Position numbers and translations under genes: made by a program. Positions 1 through 8,890 of a stretch of DNA of 15,971 nt are shown here, one piece after another (position 1 is the first letter of the stretch; every line of letters begins with the position of its first letter). Below the pieces are notes generated by a model. The model was not told the origin of the DNA and ran no database searches. It worked only from the letters and a program-made list of their open reading frames with translations. Origin of the DNA: Agrocybe praecox (Eukaryota > Basidiomycota > Agaricomycetes > Agaricales > Agrocybaceae); assembly GCA_964017145.1 (NCBI GenBank), contig CAXHKQ010000260.1:1-15971 (forward strand), written 5' to 3'.

Positions 1-540
1 TTTAGAACGAAAGCACTGCAAGAGTTTAAAACTGTCAAGACAATATTTACGTTTTTGCTCAAACGCGGGCAGAGTTATCGGTGTTTTTCACTCTGCTCTT
101 TTGAGAACAAGTTGACCCGTCTGTATATCCTGAATTATTCATAATTTCTTATTGAAATATTGGTTTTGATTGAAAATGATGAACAAACAAAAGTGAATAT
201 TGATAAACGTCATTGATTTCATCTCGAATATCATTTCGAATTCAATACACCGCGAAGTAGCTTCACGCCCTAACACATAACCACCACTGCGTACAAGCAC
301 CGGTATTCTCTGACCTGTGTATCGCATCGTCGGCATTTCAGGACATTGCGCACTCTTGCGCCAGGATGCGTGCGTTCGAAAATAGCGGCTGCGCATTTCC
401 CGTTGTAAGCGCATCCACGCATGTTTCTGCTGAGCATGCAGCATGCAGCATAGACGTGCGGCTTCGGCGGTTTAATTATATAATTTTCAACGGCGCTGCG
501 TTGATTGCGAATGCATTTTAAAAATAGTATTCCTCAGCGC
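1..540. other. unassigned non-coding DNA
   Basis: No gene is supported here. The only open frame of note is a 101-codon minus-strand frame (139-444) with no recognisable domain; its last third is an AT-rich tail of I, F and N residues, as expected from random translation. The only local structure is the short GCATGCA repeat at 434-451. The stretch is mixed in composition and turns CpG-rich near its right end. Confidence 0.6.
434..451. repeat. GCATGCA heptamer repeat
   Basis: The heptamer GCATGCA occurs twice in tandem, followed by a partial third copy (GCAT). It therefore contains overlapping palindromic GCATGC cores. GCATG is also the core of the RNA motif bound by Rbfox-type splicing factors, so a role in an intron is conceivable, but one short cluster is weak evidence. 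Confidence 0.6.
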
Positions 541-990
541 AACTCTCGTGTTCGAATAACACACAACGACGACGGCGAAGACAATAAGAAGGGGCCGTTG
601 CGTACTCGATGAAATTATATGTAGTACACTCGAACGCCGTCGCCGTTGCGTGTACACACAACGAATGCAACACGATTATATTATTAGTCGTAGAGTATAG
701 TAATATGCATTGTTTATGTGTATGAGTAAGTGTGAGTGTGTGTGTTTATATGATTGTGCATCGACGCCGTGTGCGTTTGTGCCATTCGCGCAAACAAAGC
801 GTTTTACGCGAGCGCGCGCGCGCCTGAAGGTCGACCGCCAATCGAGCGCGCACTCGGCAACAGCGACAGTGCGACGATGACGACGGCTGTCGGCCGGCGC
901 GCAAACACCCAACGGACGCCGGACAGGGTGGCAGATTTGACTGCAATTCGCATACATTCAGTCGAGATTCTATACACTCCATAAATTCGC
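541..990. other. CpG-rich block with microsatellites
   Basis: A CpG-rich stretch holding a short ACGACGACG run near 565, a TG-rich run at about 719-747 and a (CG)6 tract at 812-823. Several open frames of 62-93 codons overlap on both strands (between 676 and 992). That is the signature of low stop-codon density in GC-rich DNA, not of a gene. It may be an unmethylated regulatory block, but no defined promoter element can be named. Confidence 0.55.
812..823. repeat. (CG)6 dinucleotide tract
   Basis: Uninterrupted alternating C and G. This is a classic Z-DNA-prone sequence, and a tract this pure would be unlikely to survive in a heavily CpG-methylated genome, which supports a sparsely methylated invertebrate source. 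Confidence 0.8.
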
Positions 991-1037
991 AATAAAACTG
1001 AAATCTAGTACGACTTAAGTGTTTTACTTGCTCACAG

Positions 1038-1067
1038 TGATGGTGTTAGTCTGAAATAACACCATCA
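1038..1067. repeat. perfect inverted repeat, 11-bp arms
   Basis: TGATGGTGTTA (1038-1048) is followed by an 8-base spacer and its exact reverse complement TAACACCATCA (1057-1067). It could fold as a hairpin or bind a dimeric protein. No T-run follows it and no known RNA is recognised. It lies about 110 bp left of the foldback element at 1179-1291. Confidence 0.8.
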
Positions 1068-1178
1068 ACTCTCCGCTAAATACAGAAAAACAATCGTCAA
1101 TCATTTTTTAGACAGTATGCAAAAATTCGAAAATTCTGCATATAAATCAGAATTAGTTACAACCCACCCTGTGCTCTT

Positions 1179-1291
1179 GTAGTGAGCCGTTAACACAGAC
1201 TGACAGCCGACCGAATACCCCGATCGACGTTGCTCAAAGCTGTCGACGACGCTTCAGTTCGGTCGGTCTTGGCAGTAAGAGGGTTCACTAC
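1179..1291. mobile_element. 113-bp foldback (MITE-like) candidate
   Basis: The ends are imperfect inverted repeats: GTAGTGAGCC at the left and GGTTCACTAC at the right match in 9 of 10 positions when one is reverse complemented. Further in, CCGACCGAA (left arm, starting about base 29) is exactly mirrored by TTCGGTCGG (right arm, starting about base 26 from the right end), and ACTG-containing spacers also partly match. The arms are therefore about 35 bp with small gaps around a core of about 40 bp. Such a short, gene-free unit with inverted ends resembles a miniature inverted-repeat transposable element. No target-site duplication is visible at the junctions (CTCTT left, GATTT right), so it could instead be an unrelated hairpin. 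Confidence 0.45.
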
Positions 1292-1889
1292 GATTTCAAC
1301 TCGATACTATCGATGTGTTGTTTTGGGCCAGTAGTTGTATTTACTGACGACAACTTATAATATAATTGTAACCTACTTGTTGCCTTCAATTAGCCAAACT
1401 GAACCTATTCGGACAAATGGATCAATATTGAACTCTTAACCCTCTAGTTGATTTGACGTCTACGTTTTTGAAGTGCTCCAGTTGGATCATCTTGAATTTT
1501 TTTTTCAAATTTTGTTTGCTAGTGCTTATACCTTATAGACACCCCTAATCAAAAGTGCTACCTATATTGTATCTCGTGAAATATCAGTAGATAATTTGTA
1601 CTCGTAAAAATAGGGTTTTCAAAACATTTAAATTGCCCTTTTTTGATGAAATATCATTTTCGAAGGACTACCGTCGGCAGACTAAATGTACTACGTGAAA
1701 AATACTGAATGCAGTTTGTTGGGGCTTCTATCAACTATAAGTAACACTGAAAATATCTTTCGAAATAGTCAAGAATTTCGAACTGGAATCGATGGAACCG
1801 CCTGTCAACAAATCCAACGCATTTATCCATTCGGGCTACACAACATCAAACACTGAACTGCATCGATGACGAATCCGACGAACATTATG
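1292..1889. other. AT-rich non-coding spacer
   Basis: AT-rich, free of microsatellites apart from a T8-9 run near 1500, with no open frame of note, no RNA gene and no clear repeat. I see nothing to annotate in it. Confidence 0.6.
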
Positions 1890-2310
1890 AGCGTTTCGTT
1901 TGTCTGTGTGCGTCTCGGTGACGACAGCGGCGGCGTCTCCGCAACATCGCTTCCGCTTCGTCGGCACATTCCAGCTATGTAGCTGCGCGGTTGCCGCCAG
2001 TGCTGCGATTGCACCGCTCTACGCTGGCACGCACGCATTACAAATAACGTGTATTGATTTCCCGGTATCATCGGTCGCAAACACACGAGCGCGAGCAGCG
2101 CACACGTTCAAGCACGCACGAGCGCACGCGTACGCCGTCATAATTGTGCTGTCTGTGTGTGTCGGTGTGTGTGTGTGTCGTGACATGTGTTCGTCGCCCC
2201 CTCACTCGACCAAAGGACTCATCGCCGTTGCTGCTGCTGCTCGCTGTTTCAATTGAAACCGGTCATAAAGCGGCGGCGCGCTGTGACGCAAAACAGACGC
2301 ACGCATAATA
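1890..2310. other. CpG-rich block with TG and CTG repeats
   Basis: The block contains interrupted TG repeats (about 2153-2180), alternating CG/CA patches near 2085-2135 and a short CTG run (2229-2240). A 118-codon plus-strand frame (1900-2256) and an 87-codon minus-strand frame overlap here; both are dominated by A, C, V and R residues coded by the repeats and are not convincing genes. Confidence 0.55.
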
Positions 2311-2690
2311 ATACTACTCCGAGTAGTTGCCTTAAAACACGCAAAAAATAGAATTGTCCAAGTTTGCGACCATTTTTTGAGGACAAGCTATGCTTATCTG
2401 TACATTCCAATGATTCAGTTTGTTGACAAAAGTACAAAATTATCATCAGGCTGATCCGTTTTCAAATGTCTTTACTCGTTGTATGTAATAAAATACTGGG
2501 TGTAAAAATACAGAACGTCGCGCTGAACCGCGCTAAACATAGACATAGAAGGAAACGTTTTGCAATCTTTATAATCTTCATATCTCCATTATTGATGATG
2601 CAATTTCTTCGGACTTTGTCCACATAAGTCATCGATACAAAGTGTATCTTGTGATTGTAATGTTTTTCACTGGATTGATTTAGAACAAAT
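2311..2690. other. AT-rich non-coding spacer
   Basis: No repeat, RNA gene or convincing coding frame is visible. Two minus-strand frames (2249-2446 and 2462-2740) lack recognisable domains. Confidence 0.55.
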
Positions 2691-2693
2691 TGT

Positions 2694-2882
2694 GTATACT
2701 CAAATGAAGGAGAATGAAATTGTCTACATATCACCGTCATTATGTGTAAATGATAGAATGATGTTTATTCAACCAAACTTTATTATTAGAATGATCAGAT
2801 TATTATACTTGGCCCTTCAAAATGGGTGCAAAATGAAAAATTCGTTTTTTTGCATGGTTCAAGTCAACTTGTAGAGGTAGTA
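2694..2882 (+). repeat. dispersed repeat, copy 1
   Basis: About 190 bp that align in the same orientation with 14041-14312. The shared parts are: a left segment of about 48 bp including AATTGTCTACA and CTCAAA; a middle segment including ATGATAGAAT and ATTCAAC; and a right segment including TGCATG, GTCAACT and GGGTAGTA or its variant. This copy lacks about 118 bp found in the other copy and has about 45 bp that the other lacks (roughly 2808-2850). The differences are mostly non-synonymous in the only shared reading frame, so this looks like decayed non-coding repeat sequence. It is probably an old transposon or SINE-like relic, or a segmental duplication; the family is not recognised. Confidence 0.7.
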
Positions 2883-3150
2883 AAAGCGAACACGGATCAG
2901 CTCCACACTGCGAGAGAGAGAGGAAGGGATATTGTAAAATACATCGAACATAATGTATTATGCTTAACAACAGCGCGCGCGGGACAAAAGAGTATAAATA
3001 AAATGCGAATAAAAAGGATAAACTAAGAATGCTCGATAGCGATTTATCGCATTTCCTCGTGAATCGCAATCACATTACATGTTAATTGCACCGGTGAAAC
3101 GGGTGTGTGAGGCTATGGATGGGCTTTTATGGAATCTGGAATATCTTTTC
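2883..3150. other. AT-rich spacer with a GAGA tract
   Basis: Non-coding. It contains a purine GAGAGAGAGA tract at 2912-2922, which resembles the sites bound by insect GAGA-type factors, and a short CGCGCG patch near 2975. Nothing else is supported. Confidence 0.45.
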
Positions 3151-3490
3151 ACTTGTTTCCCTCTCTGTAGCGGTGGTGGTGGTGCCGTTCGCCGTTTGGC
3201 ACGACGAGACAGATTGCGAATGAGTTGCGCGCGCCAGCTCTGTGTGAATAATAAATACGAAAAAGTCTGTGCATATTGTGCGAGTATGATGATGGTATAC
3301 TTATAGTATCGCTAACAATATAAAAGAGTGCAGGCGAAGCACACACACAGTTGAACAAACGTGCACACGCCGCGCACACAAGCAATCTGACATGTGTTCG
3401 TAATGAGTTAGCTTTGAATGCGCTTGGCTCGGCTTGGCGGCTCGGCTCGGCTCGAGGGGCGAATTACTATTGAAATCGGTCTACATTCAA
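3151..3490. other. CpG-rich block with GGT, CA and GGCTC repeats
   Basis: The block holds a GGTGGTGGT run near 3172, CA-rich patches near 3340-3380 and a tandem run of GGCTC/GGCTT pentamer variants at 3424-3455. No gene is supported. The pentamer run ends about 35 bp before the decamer array that starts at 3491. Confidence 0.5.
3424..3455. repeat. GGCTC pentamer-like repeat
   Basis: Repeated GGCTCGGCTTGGCGGCTCG-type units: the core GGCTC recurs four times, with GGCTT and GGCGG variants. This is a simple-sequence expansion with a short degenerate unit. Confidence 0.6.
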
Positions 3491-3620
3491 AATCGAGTCA
3501 AATCTTTGGAAATCTCTGGATATCACCGGAAATATTTTGACTTTGGATTGAATCTTTGGAAATCTTCGAAAATATCTGTTAGTCTTTGAACATTTTCGGA
3601 AGTCTATGAAAGATTTCCGA
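3491..3620. repeat. degenerate 10-bp tandem array A
   Basis: Thirteen consecutive 10-base units can be written with no net insertion or deletion, with consensus AATCTTTGGA. Units beginning at 3501 and 3551 match the consensus exactly. Eight of the thirteen match at seven or more of ten positions. The unit at 3541 keeps CTTTGGA but is displaced by three bases within its decamer. The array is too degenerate to look like a recent expansion, yet its register is intact. Ten is not a multiple of three, so it is not a protein repeat. AA steps repeat at about one helical turn, which by established DNA-mechanics rules favours intrinsic curvature or rotational nucleosome positioning. It lies between two CpG-rich blocks. 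Confidence 0.8.
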
Positions 3621-3880
3621 ATACACCTCGATCAACAGTGATTCGCCCCTCGTCTCGGCTTCAGCTTCAGCCAGTTATTGACGTCGTCGTCGTCGTCGTC
3701 GCGAATATGAGCGCGCATTTGCTCGCGATTAAATCCGATTTTAAGCGCTGCGCTGGGAATGCGACCAACGACGACGATGGAGCGTTTGCTCGTTTTCACT
3801 GCACTGCATGACATGTGTGTTGGGTTTGAGAGTAGAGTATTGAGTGTGTTTGTTGCTTGGGCACAGACAGACGAATAAAT
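3621..3880. other. CpG-rich block with CGT microsatellite
   Basis: A compact GC-rich stretch between the decamer array and the next AT-rich spacer. It holds the CGT run at 3682-3702 and a TG-rich run near 3840. A 60-codon minus-strand frame (3632-3814) contains a run of D residues coded by that microsatellite and is not a convincing gene. Confidence 0.5.
3682..3702. repeat. (CGT)n microsatellite
   Basis: About seven CGT units. It belongs to the ACG/CGT class, which is usually one of the rarest trinucleotide classes in CpG-depleted genomes; several more members occur in this window. Confidence 0.85.
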
Positions 3881-4420
3881 CGAATACTACTCACCTACAT
3901 GGTGGCCCGAATTATCTTCAAAACTCAGATTATTTTCCATTCTAAGAAGGACAACGAATTAAGATACAAAATGGAGGACAGAAGATTGCATATCAAATAT
4001 TGAAACTTGCATTCGCCCTTTCATTTGTTCCACCCTGTACTGATTGAAAATTACAGCTGCAGCATCGGTGACGTTGTCGAAGAATTCGACGAAGACGACG
4101 ACTGTTGCGGAGGCGGTAAAGAGTAAAGAGTTGTGGATGTTTCTCGAGAATTCGTATACTTGCACTAGCAGGAGTTCCCACTCATTTGGTTAATTTTCAA
4201 TAGGATACTCTGATTGTGAATCATGCAAGTGCAGCAGAGAAGAATCGATTTAAATGTTCAACTACTGATGCACTCGTGTTCTATTTGTGATCTTTCATTC
4301 ATCAGACATGTGCAGCTAAGATCTTGGATCACATACACAAAAACAATAATCACGGAATACTAAATTAGATATTATATGGTTTAAAAAGTTATTTTCCACG
4401 TCCACACGTCCGAATTTGCG
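3881..4420. other. AT-rich non-coding spacer
   Basis: No gene, RNA or repeat is supported. On the minus strand, the sequence just right of 3894 reads GTAG followed by GTGAGTAG, a good match to a splice-donor consensus, but no reading frame runs into it (it follows an ATG-TAG). Minus-strand frames at 3959-4181 carry no recognisable domain. Confidence 0.5.
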
Positions 4421-4570
4421 ACCAAAATACGTCTTGTTGTTAACGTTAACTCCACTCCATCGCAGAGTGCAAAGTGCATTATTATGTTGCTCGCGTGCGT
4501 GCGCAATCCATGTTCTAATGTTTGCACCGCAGCTTAATTGCACTGCCCGCCATCTCCGCCAACTCCGCAT

Positions 4571-4593
4571 TATGCTCTGGTCTGCTGAGCATA
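4571..4593. repeat. inverted repeat, 7-bp arms
   Basis: TATGCTC (4571-4577) and GAGCATA (4587-4593) flank a 9-base spacer. This is a small perfect hairpin with no known identity. Confidence 0.55.
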
Positions 4594-4762
4594 GCATAGC
4601 TTCTAACATACTGCTGTGCGCTCACAGCATCGATCTCAATGGTGTTTTGTGTTTTGTGTTTGTGATGCGAATATTTGCCCTATGCCTTATGCTGCGCGCT
4701 CGCTGGCTGGCCGCATTAGCGCAACTCCGCACAGCGAAACCTATCGCTTGCACACCCAGCCG

Positions 4763-4778
4763 AAAGGCATGTGCCTTT
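4763..4778. repeat. palindrome AAAGGCA/TGCCTTT
   Basis: Two perfect 7-bp half-sites are separated by two bases, as expected for a site bound by a dimeric protein, although chance occurrence is quite possible. Confidence 0.6.
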
Positions 4779-4891
4779 GCATGTGATCTAAATAAAACGG
4801 CGGCTGCGGCGCCGCTGATGTGGCGTTCGTTTCACGAGCGTGCGCGCGCGCTTGTTACGCAATTGATTCGCCTCTCGGCCACACATAACAA

Positions 4892-4910
4892 ACGACGACG
4901 ACGACGACGA
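4892..4910. repeat. (ACG)6 microsatellite
   Basis: Six uninterrupted ACG units plus one base. In the overlapping 233-codon frame it would code a run of arginines, which helps explain why that frame is open. Confidence 0.85.
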
Positions 4911-5426
4911 GTGCATGCGCTCGAAATCCGCACACACGGCTACCAAACAACCGACAGCAGCAGCAGCGCAAAACCATTACTCACATTACGCAACGCTCTC
5001 GTCTTTGTGCGATCCGATATATTGGTCCGTGGTAGGTTCTGTTGTTCGGGCAGCATACCACCTTCACGACTCGACTATATGCTGGACTGTCGACTGTATA
5101 GTATTTCGTATTTCTAACCAAAGTTGGTCAAAGCTGCACACGGAAATGCGATGCAATTCGCCTCACTCGCGATTGTTTCGCACTGCACTGCAACCTGTTA
5201 GCCGACGAACGTGTGTCGTGTGTCGCGTTTGACATCTCAAGCCCCAGATATCGATTGATGAGTGGCTCCGGATTGCGAGCTTGTGAGTGAGTGGTGCGCT
5301 TTGAATTATGTTGAGGAGCTCGAGCATCGAGTATGTTCGAGGCAGCCGAGAAGTTTGTGAGACTATTTCGATGCAACGCAAGATCAGGCAGAGCCGAAAC
5401 TCGTATTGGTGCCATCTCTTTATATG

Positions 5427-5640
5427 ATTTCGCTAGTTGTTTAGTAGCTCTTCTACCCAGCTTTATCTATCTAGATTAATTGGAAATCTAGCGAACTAAA
5501 TCAATGATTGTGAAGCATATTTGAATTAATGCCTATGTTATCATAGTGTGCAATCAGAATGCACCCACAAACGTCAGAAAAATAGTTCCTAACAACCCTT
5601 TCTATAGTAGATCTTTACACCGTAAGTTTGAATATTATTC
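5427..5640 (+). repeat. diverged direct repeat, left copy
   Basis: The block starting at CAATCAGAATGCA (5551) to about 5636 matches 5836-5932 in the same order: CCACAAAC, CCCTTTC, ATAG, GTAGATCTT, ACACCGT. A shorter upstream match (CTAGTTG and CTTCTAC at about 5429-5456 against 5805-5835) lies in the same order but is separated from the main block by about 95 bp present only in this copy. It is therefore a duplicated segment with a later insertion here, or a deletion in the other copy. No coding frame spans it. Confidence 0.7.
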
Positions 5641-5804
5641 ATGAGTTTTGATGGACCACTACTAGACAACGGTTCAATATATCCAATTAGAATATACACT
5701 AATCTCTAAATATACATCTCAGGCATCACTCCGCCATTTTTCATATCTCTGGCCCTAATAATACTCGGTCCATCGAGGAAAACCATGCATAGAGTCTAAC
5801 ATAT
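5641..5804. other. spacer between the direct repeats
   Basis: AT-rich non-coding sequence separating the two diverged copies. I see no gene or internal repeat in it. Confidence 0.5.
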
Positions 5805-5935
5805 TTCACTAGTTGCTACCTAGATTCTTCTACTCCAATCAGAATGCAACCACAAACACAGGAAACATAGATCCCAAAATTCTCAGCCACCCTTTCGATA
5901 GAGTAGATCTTAACACCGTCAGTTCGAGCATAAAC
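5805..5935 (+). repeat. diverged direct repeat, right copy
   Basis: Partner of the left copy at 5427-5640, shorter because it lacks about 95 bp between the two matching blocks and has about 12 extra bases (near 5875-5885). The clearest shared words are CAATCAGAATGCA, CCACAAAC, CCCTTTC and TAGATCTT. The divergence indicates an old local duplication. Confidence 0.7.
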
Positions 5936-6035
5936 TAGAGTGCACGTGTCTTGCGAAGCTGCTATGCTGTCACTGCGGACGATGCATGCATGAAGCTTGT
6001 GCTACGGACAAAAAAACCCGTTCAGCTCTAGGACC

Positions 6036-6050
6036 TCGTCGTCGTCGTCG
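6036..6050. repeat. (TCG)5 microsatellite
   Basis: Five TCG units, another member of the ACG/CGT class. Confidence 0.85.
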
Positions 6051-6317
6051 ATGCGGTGCTTACGTAACCACCGATTGGCGACCGCCAGAAGCAGCGCAGC
6101 GCTTTGGTCGCGTCACGCGCATCACACGGCGGCTGTGGCACGCGCGCGCGATTCCGTTGCTCGTTGGGGGCACTCACTCTCGTGGTCTGCATTGTGTTTT
6201 CATTATTTTTCGCCGTTGAGGTACCTACACCTACACCAGGGTCTTTTGCGCGGCTCGATGATTCGCTCACACAAACACACACACGTTACGGTCACGTGAA
6301 ACATGTAGTAGTGGGTT

Positions 6318-6337
6318 CAGCATCAGCAGCATCAGCA
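6318..6337. repeat. CAG/CAT hexamer-like repeat
   Basis: Alternating CAG and CAT triplets. The same mixed pattern recurs at 13666-13693. Confidence 0.7.
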
Positions 6338-6370
6338 CCAACAGAACCTAGCACAATATGCTTTGTTTAA

Positions 6371-6670
6371 TAACGAAATGCGCTTGCAATATCGTTTGGT
6401 TTGGCAAGGTTTGGCATGGATAAGTCTGTACGATTGCGTTACTCAATAACACAAAGCTAGTGTTTGTACAGCTGAGTTGAGCTGAGGTAGATGTAATCGA
6501 TTACTGAAGCCCGGATGTTTGAGAGAATGATTTTACATTATGTTTGTTCAGTGAAATCCTAGATCTCGATTAGCTAGACTGTTTCAAGTCCTCATTCGAC
6601 ACCTTTTCATCATTAATTTCAACAAGATTTCTGACGTGTTTTAGTGCTCTTGTTTTGCTAATTCTAGCCC
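6371..6670. other. AT-rich non-coding spacer
   Basis: Some short imperfect repetition (GTTTGGTTTGGCAAGG near 6396 and GAGTTGAGCTGAGG near 6472) but no gene or RNA can be supported. Confidence 0.5.
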
Positions 6671-7340
6671 GTCTTACGTCTTGCGTCTTATCAGATGCTT
6701 GCATGGATTCATCCACACAAACATTCGCACGTGTCCGTCGTCGTCTTCATCGCACAATATAATTGTACAGAATAATTTGCCAACGTGCCAACAGCGCAGC
6801 AATGAAAGGTGGCCATTGTTTGGCCACCATCTCGCGTGCAGCGCCAGCGCCGTTTCGGGCACAAGGCTGCCGACGCGATGCACATGCACATTCTACGCGA
6901 TGTGTATTATTGGATTTCGACAAACGTACTACTGCTCTGTACAACTGCCACTCAATCATGCGCACGATTCGTTAGACGAGATTACCGCCGCGCAATTGAA
7001 GTGCGTCGTCGTCCAGAGACACAAATAAATATCATGTTATTTAGGTCTAAAATTCCGGATCTATTTGGATGTAGAATATATCAGATACTTGCACTCTGCA
7101 AGTGCCTGAGTGTGTGCGTTTCAGAGTCGAACTTCATAATTTATCTAGAAATTCATCAGAAAAACCAGTTTTACGTGTGCGCGAGCCGAGCGCACGTTGA
7201 ATCTGATATATTGACGGGCATTCTACACTCGTACACACACACGTGAGCTGAGCAGTGTATTAGCTGTATATTTACGCACGCATATCGTCAGTCGGAGAGC
7301 ACTCGCACAGACTGGCAACGGCAACTGGCGCGCAGTATAT
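6671..7340. other. mixed block with CGT and TG/CA patches
   Basis: Holds a short CGTCGTCGTC run near 6737, the 8-bp inverted repeat at 6808-6828, and TG and CA patches near 7110 and 7230. Frames of 60-145 codons on both strands overlap (longest 6809-7246, plus) and have no family resemblance. The last 80 bp include ATCGTCAGTCGG near 7276, which vaguely resembles an arthropod initiator; that is too weak to call a promoter. Confidence 0.45.
6808..6828. repeat. inverted repeat, 8-bp arms
   Basis: GGTGGCCA and TGGCCACC flank a 5-base loop (TTGTT). This is a perfect small hairpin of unknown role. Confidence 0.65.
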
Positions 7341-8030
7341 ACATTTTATGTTGCGCGGACTCTCAATCGATGTTGGTTGGACATCGGGCACACGCCACAA
7401 CAAACCATTCGAGTCAGTCGTCGCTCAGTCGGGGCGTCGTGCCAACGATTTTCGATCGTTATCATATCCATATTATATTCGGACGAATGCGAAGAGAGAG
7501 GGGGCGCATTCGAATGGAATGGTATTTAGGCAAATTAAATCTATAAAAAAGTAGAGTGTGAATACGAATTTGATTGCACACTCGGAATGAACACATTGGT
7601 GTGTTGTATATGGACTATCACCAAATCATCATCATTGCTGACCGATACGATAAATGCGTTCACATGACATCTCTCGTCCACCCGTGCTTCGACCGCGACA
7701 CATTTCGGCACATTTCGGCGCCCGAAGTGGGCCATTTATCACTCCACTCGCTGGTGCTTGTATCGCATTTGTGGAATTATCCAATTAGAAATGCGTAGAG
7801 CAGTTGCGTGTGTGTGCGTGTTGATATGAACAACAGTGATGTGCGTGCATTCACGTCAACAGCACACCGAGAACACACTGGGCCTGACTGACCCTTATAT
7901 CGACCGCACTGCGCTCTCTGTCGCTGATAGCAAGAACCGCAGGCTGTTCGGGCTGTGTGCACTAGGGTTTGCCAAGCTGGGAACTGATCGATAGTGTGCA
8001 TTTCGGAACTCGGGGTGAATATATTGAGAA
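7341..8030. other. non-coding, moderately CpG-rich
   Basis: Contains a tandem ACATTTCGGC doublet (7700-7719) and a TG-rich patch near 7808-7820. Short frames on both strands (60-88 codons) are not recognisable. No RNA gene seen. Confidence 0.5.
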
Positions 8031-8330
8031 AAATATAGAACATTTGTTTGGATATAAATTAAGTTCAAACTAACATCAATCGATCTTTTTCAAGCATATG
8101 TTGTACAAAAACAGTACATACAGTCATAGAAGAAAGGAATCCATACATTCTACTACTTCACCAAAGTACACTTTTATAAAAAATATTCTGAAGAGACTGT
8201 CTTCTGTCAAACTTCTTTGTATCGTATAGTGGAAAATGTAAATGCTTCTTTCTAGAACCGAAAATGCGATTCAGTCCAATTCAAGAGATTAAACTACTGA
8301 TTTGGCAACCCTATTTCTGTGCACTATGCT
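8031..8330. other. AT-rich non-coding spacer
   Basis: Nothing supported: no open frame, microsatellite or recognisable repeat. Confidence 0.6.
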
Positions 8331-8890
8331 GCGCTACAGATAGCGTCAGGAACATGTCGGCTCGTGCGTGTGTGTGAATATGAGAATGTTGCGGCACGCA
8401 ATTAACCGGCGAGCAGAACGGCAGCAGACAGATGGTCAAAAAGTGAGTGTGTCGTTTTGTGTGCCTGTGTTGGAAGTCGGGCCAGCGCTCTGCGACACTA
8501 TAACTGCATTGTTGCTTCCACACACAGCATACAGCATATATTCGCCACAAACGAACTTGACTTCTGTCCGTTTCGCTGCTGCTGCTGCTGCTGTGTGGCG
8601 AATATTTGTTTCGTGCGTGTCGTCTCTCGTTTGGCTAAACTGCTGACTGTGTGTCAGTGTTGCACATTGCGCAGCACATTGTCCTTGCCAAGCGGCAGGC
8701 GGGCAGTCGGGCCTTTCCAATTTCCAGCCGCGCTAAGAATGCGCAAACATAATTTCGCATTCGACATGCTGCCCGTGTGTTTGCTTTGCTGCCGACAGTC
8801 GCGCTGCATTCTCCGTGTTGGCTGGCGAACAGAACGCCAGGCACTATCGCGCACAATAAATCCGTTCCAATTGTGTGTAGTGTGTAGTAT
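8331..8890. other. CpG-rich block with CTG repeat
   Basis: Contains TG patches near 8366-8380 and the (GCT)6 run. Two plus-strand frames (8368-8646, 8457-8909) and two or three minus-strand frames overlap across it. The 150-codon plus-strand frame is cysteine-rich because of TGC/TGT codons in the CTG and TG repeats; the cysteines show no regular spacing of a known domain. Confidence 0.5.
8575..8592. repeat. (GCT)6 microsatellite
   Basis: Six uninterrupted GCT units, of the CTG/CAG class. Confidence 0.9.

Larger units (their letters stand above)
4421..5426. other. long CpG-rich block, largest of the window
   Basis: One kilobase of CpG-rich sequence with an alternating GC tract (about 4841-4851), an ACG microsatellite and two small palindromes. 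It carries the longest open frame of the window (233 codons, 4416-5117, plus strand), overlapped by a 105-codon frame on the same strand and by minus-strand frames at both ends. The translation is rich in R, A, L and C, includes a run of six arginines coded by the ACG microsatellite, and resembles no family I know. I regard it as regulatory or neutral DNA, not a gene. Confidence 0.5.
5936..6370. other. CpG-rich block with CGT and CAG/CAT repeats
   Basis: Contains overlapping ATGCATGCATG near 5982, a TCG run (6036-6050), an alternating CG patch near 6140, a CA run near 6270, an E-box-like TCACGTGA (about 6292) and a CAGCAT/CAGCAG run (6318-6337). Five overlapping frames of 77-100 codons on both strands are the usual shadow effect of CpG-rich DNA. 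Confidence 0.5.

Noticed and set aside
2810..2866. tRNA or SINE promoter-like boxes (TTGGCCCTTCAA and GGTTCAAGTCA)
   Set aside because: The second resembles a pol III B box, but the A box is a poor match, no cloverleaf can be drawn, and repeat copy 2 lacks the A-box region.
2694..2874. Possible protein-coding remnant shared by the dispersed repeat copies
   Set aside because: The two copies can be read in one frame over short stretches, but their differences are mostly non-synonymous and indels break the frame, so DNA-level repeat homology is the better explanation.
4416..5117. 233-codon open frame on the plus strand, the longest in the window
   Set aside because: It lies in CpG-rich DNA with few stop codons, includes a run of arginines from the ACG microsatellite, overlaps other open frames on both strands, and matches no family I know. 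A translated database search with a significant hit would change this.
6809..7246. 145-codon frame, plus strand
   Set aside because: No signal peptide, domain or repeat structure, and several competing frames on both strands.
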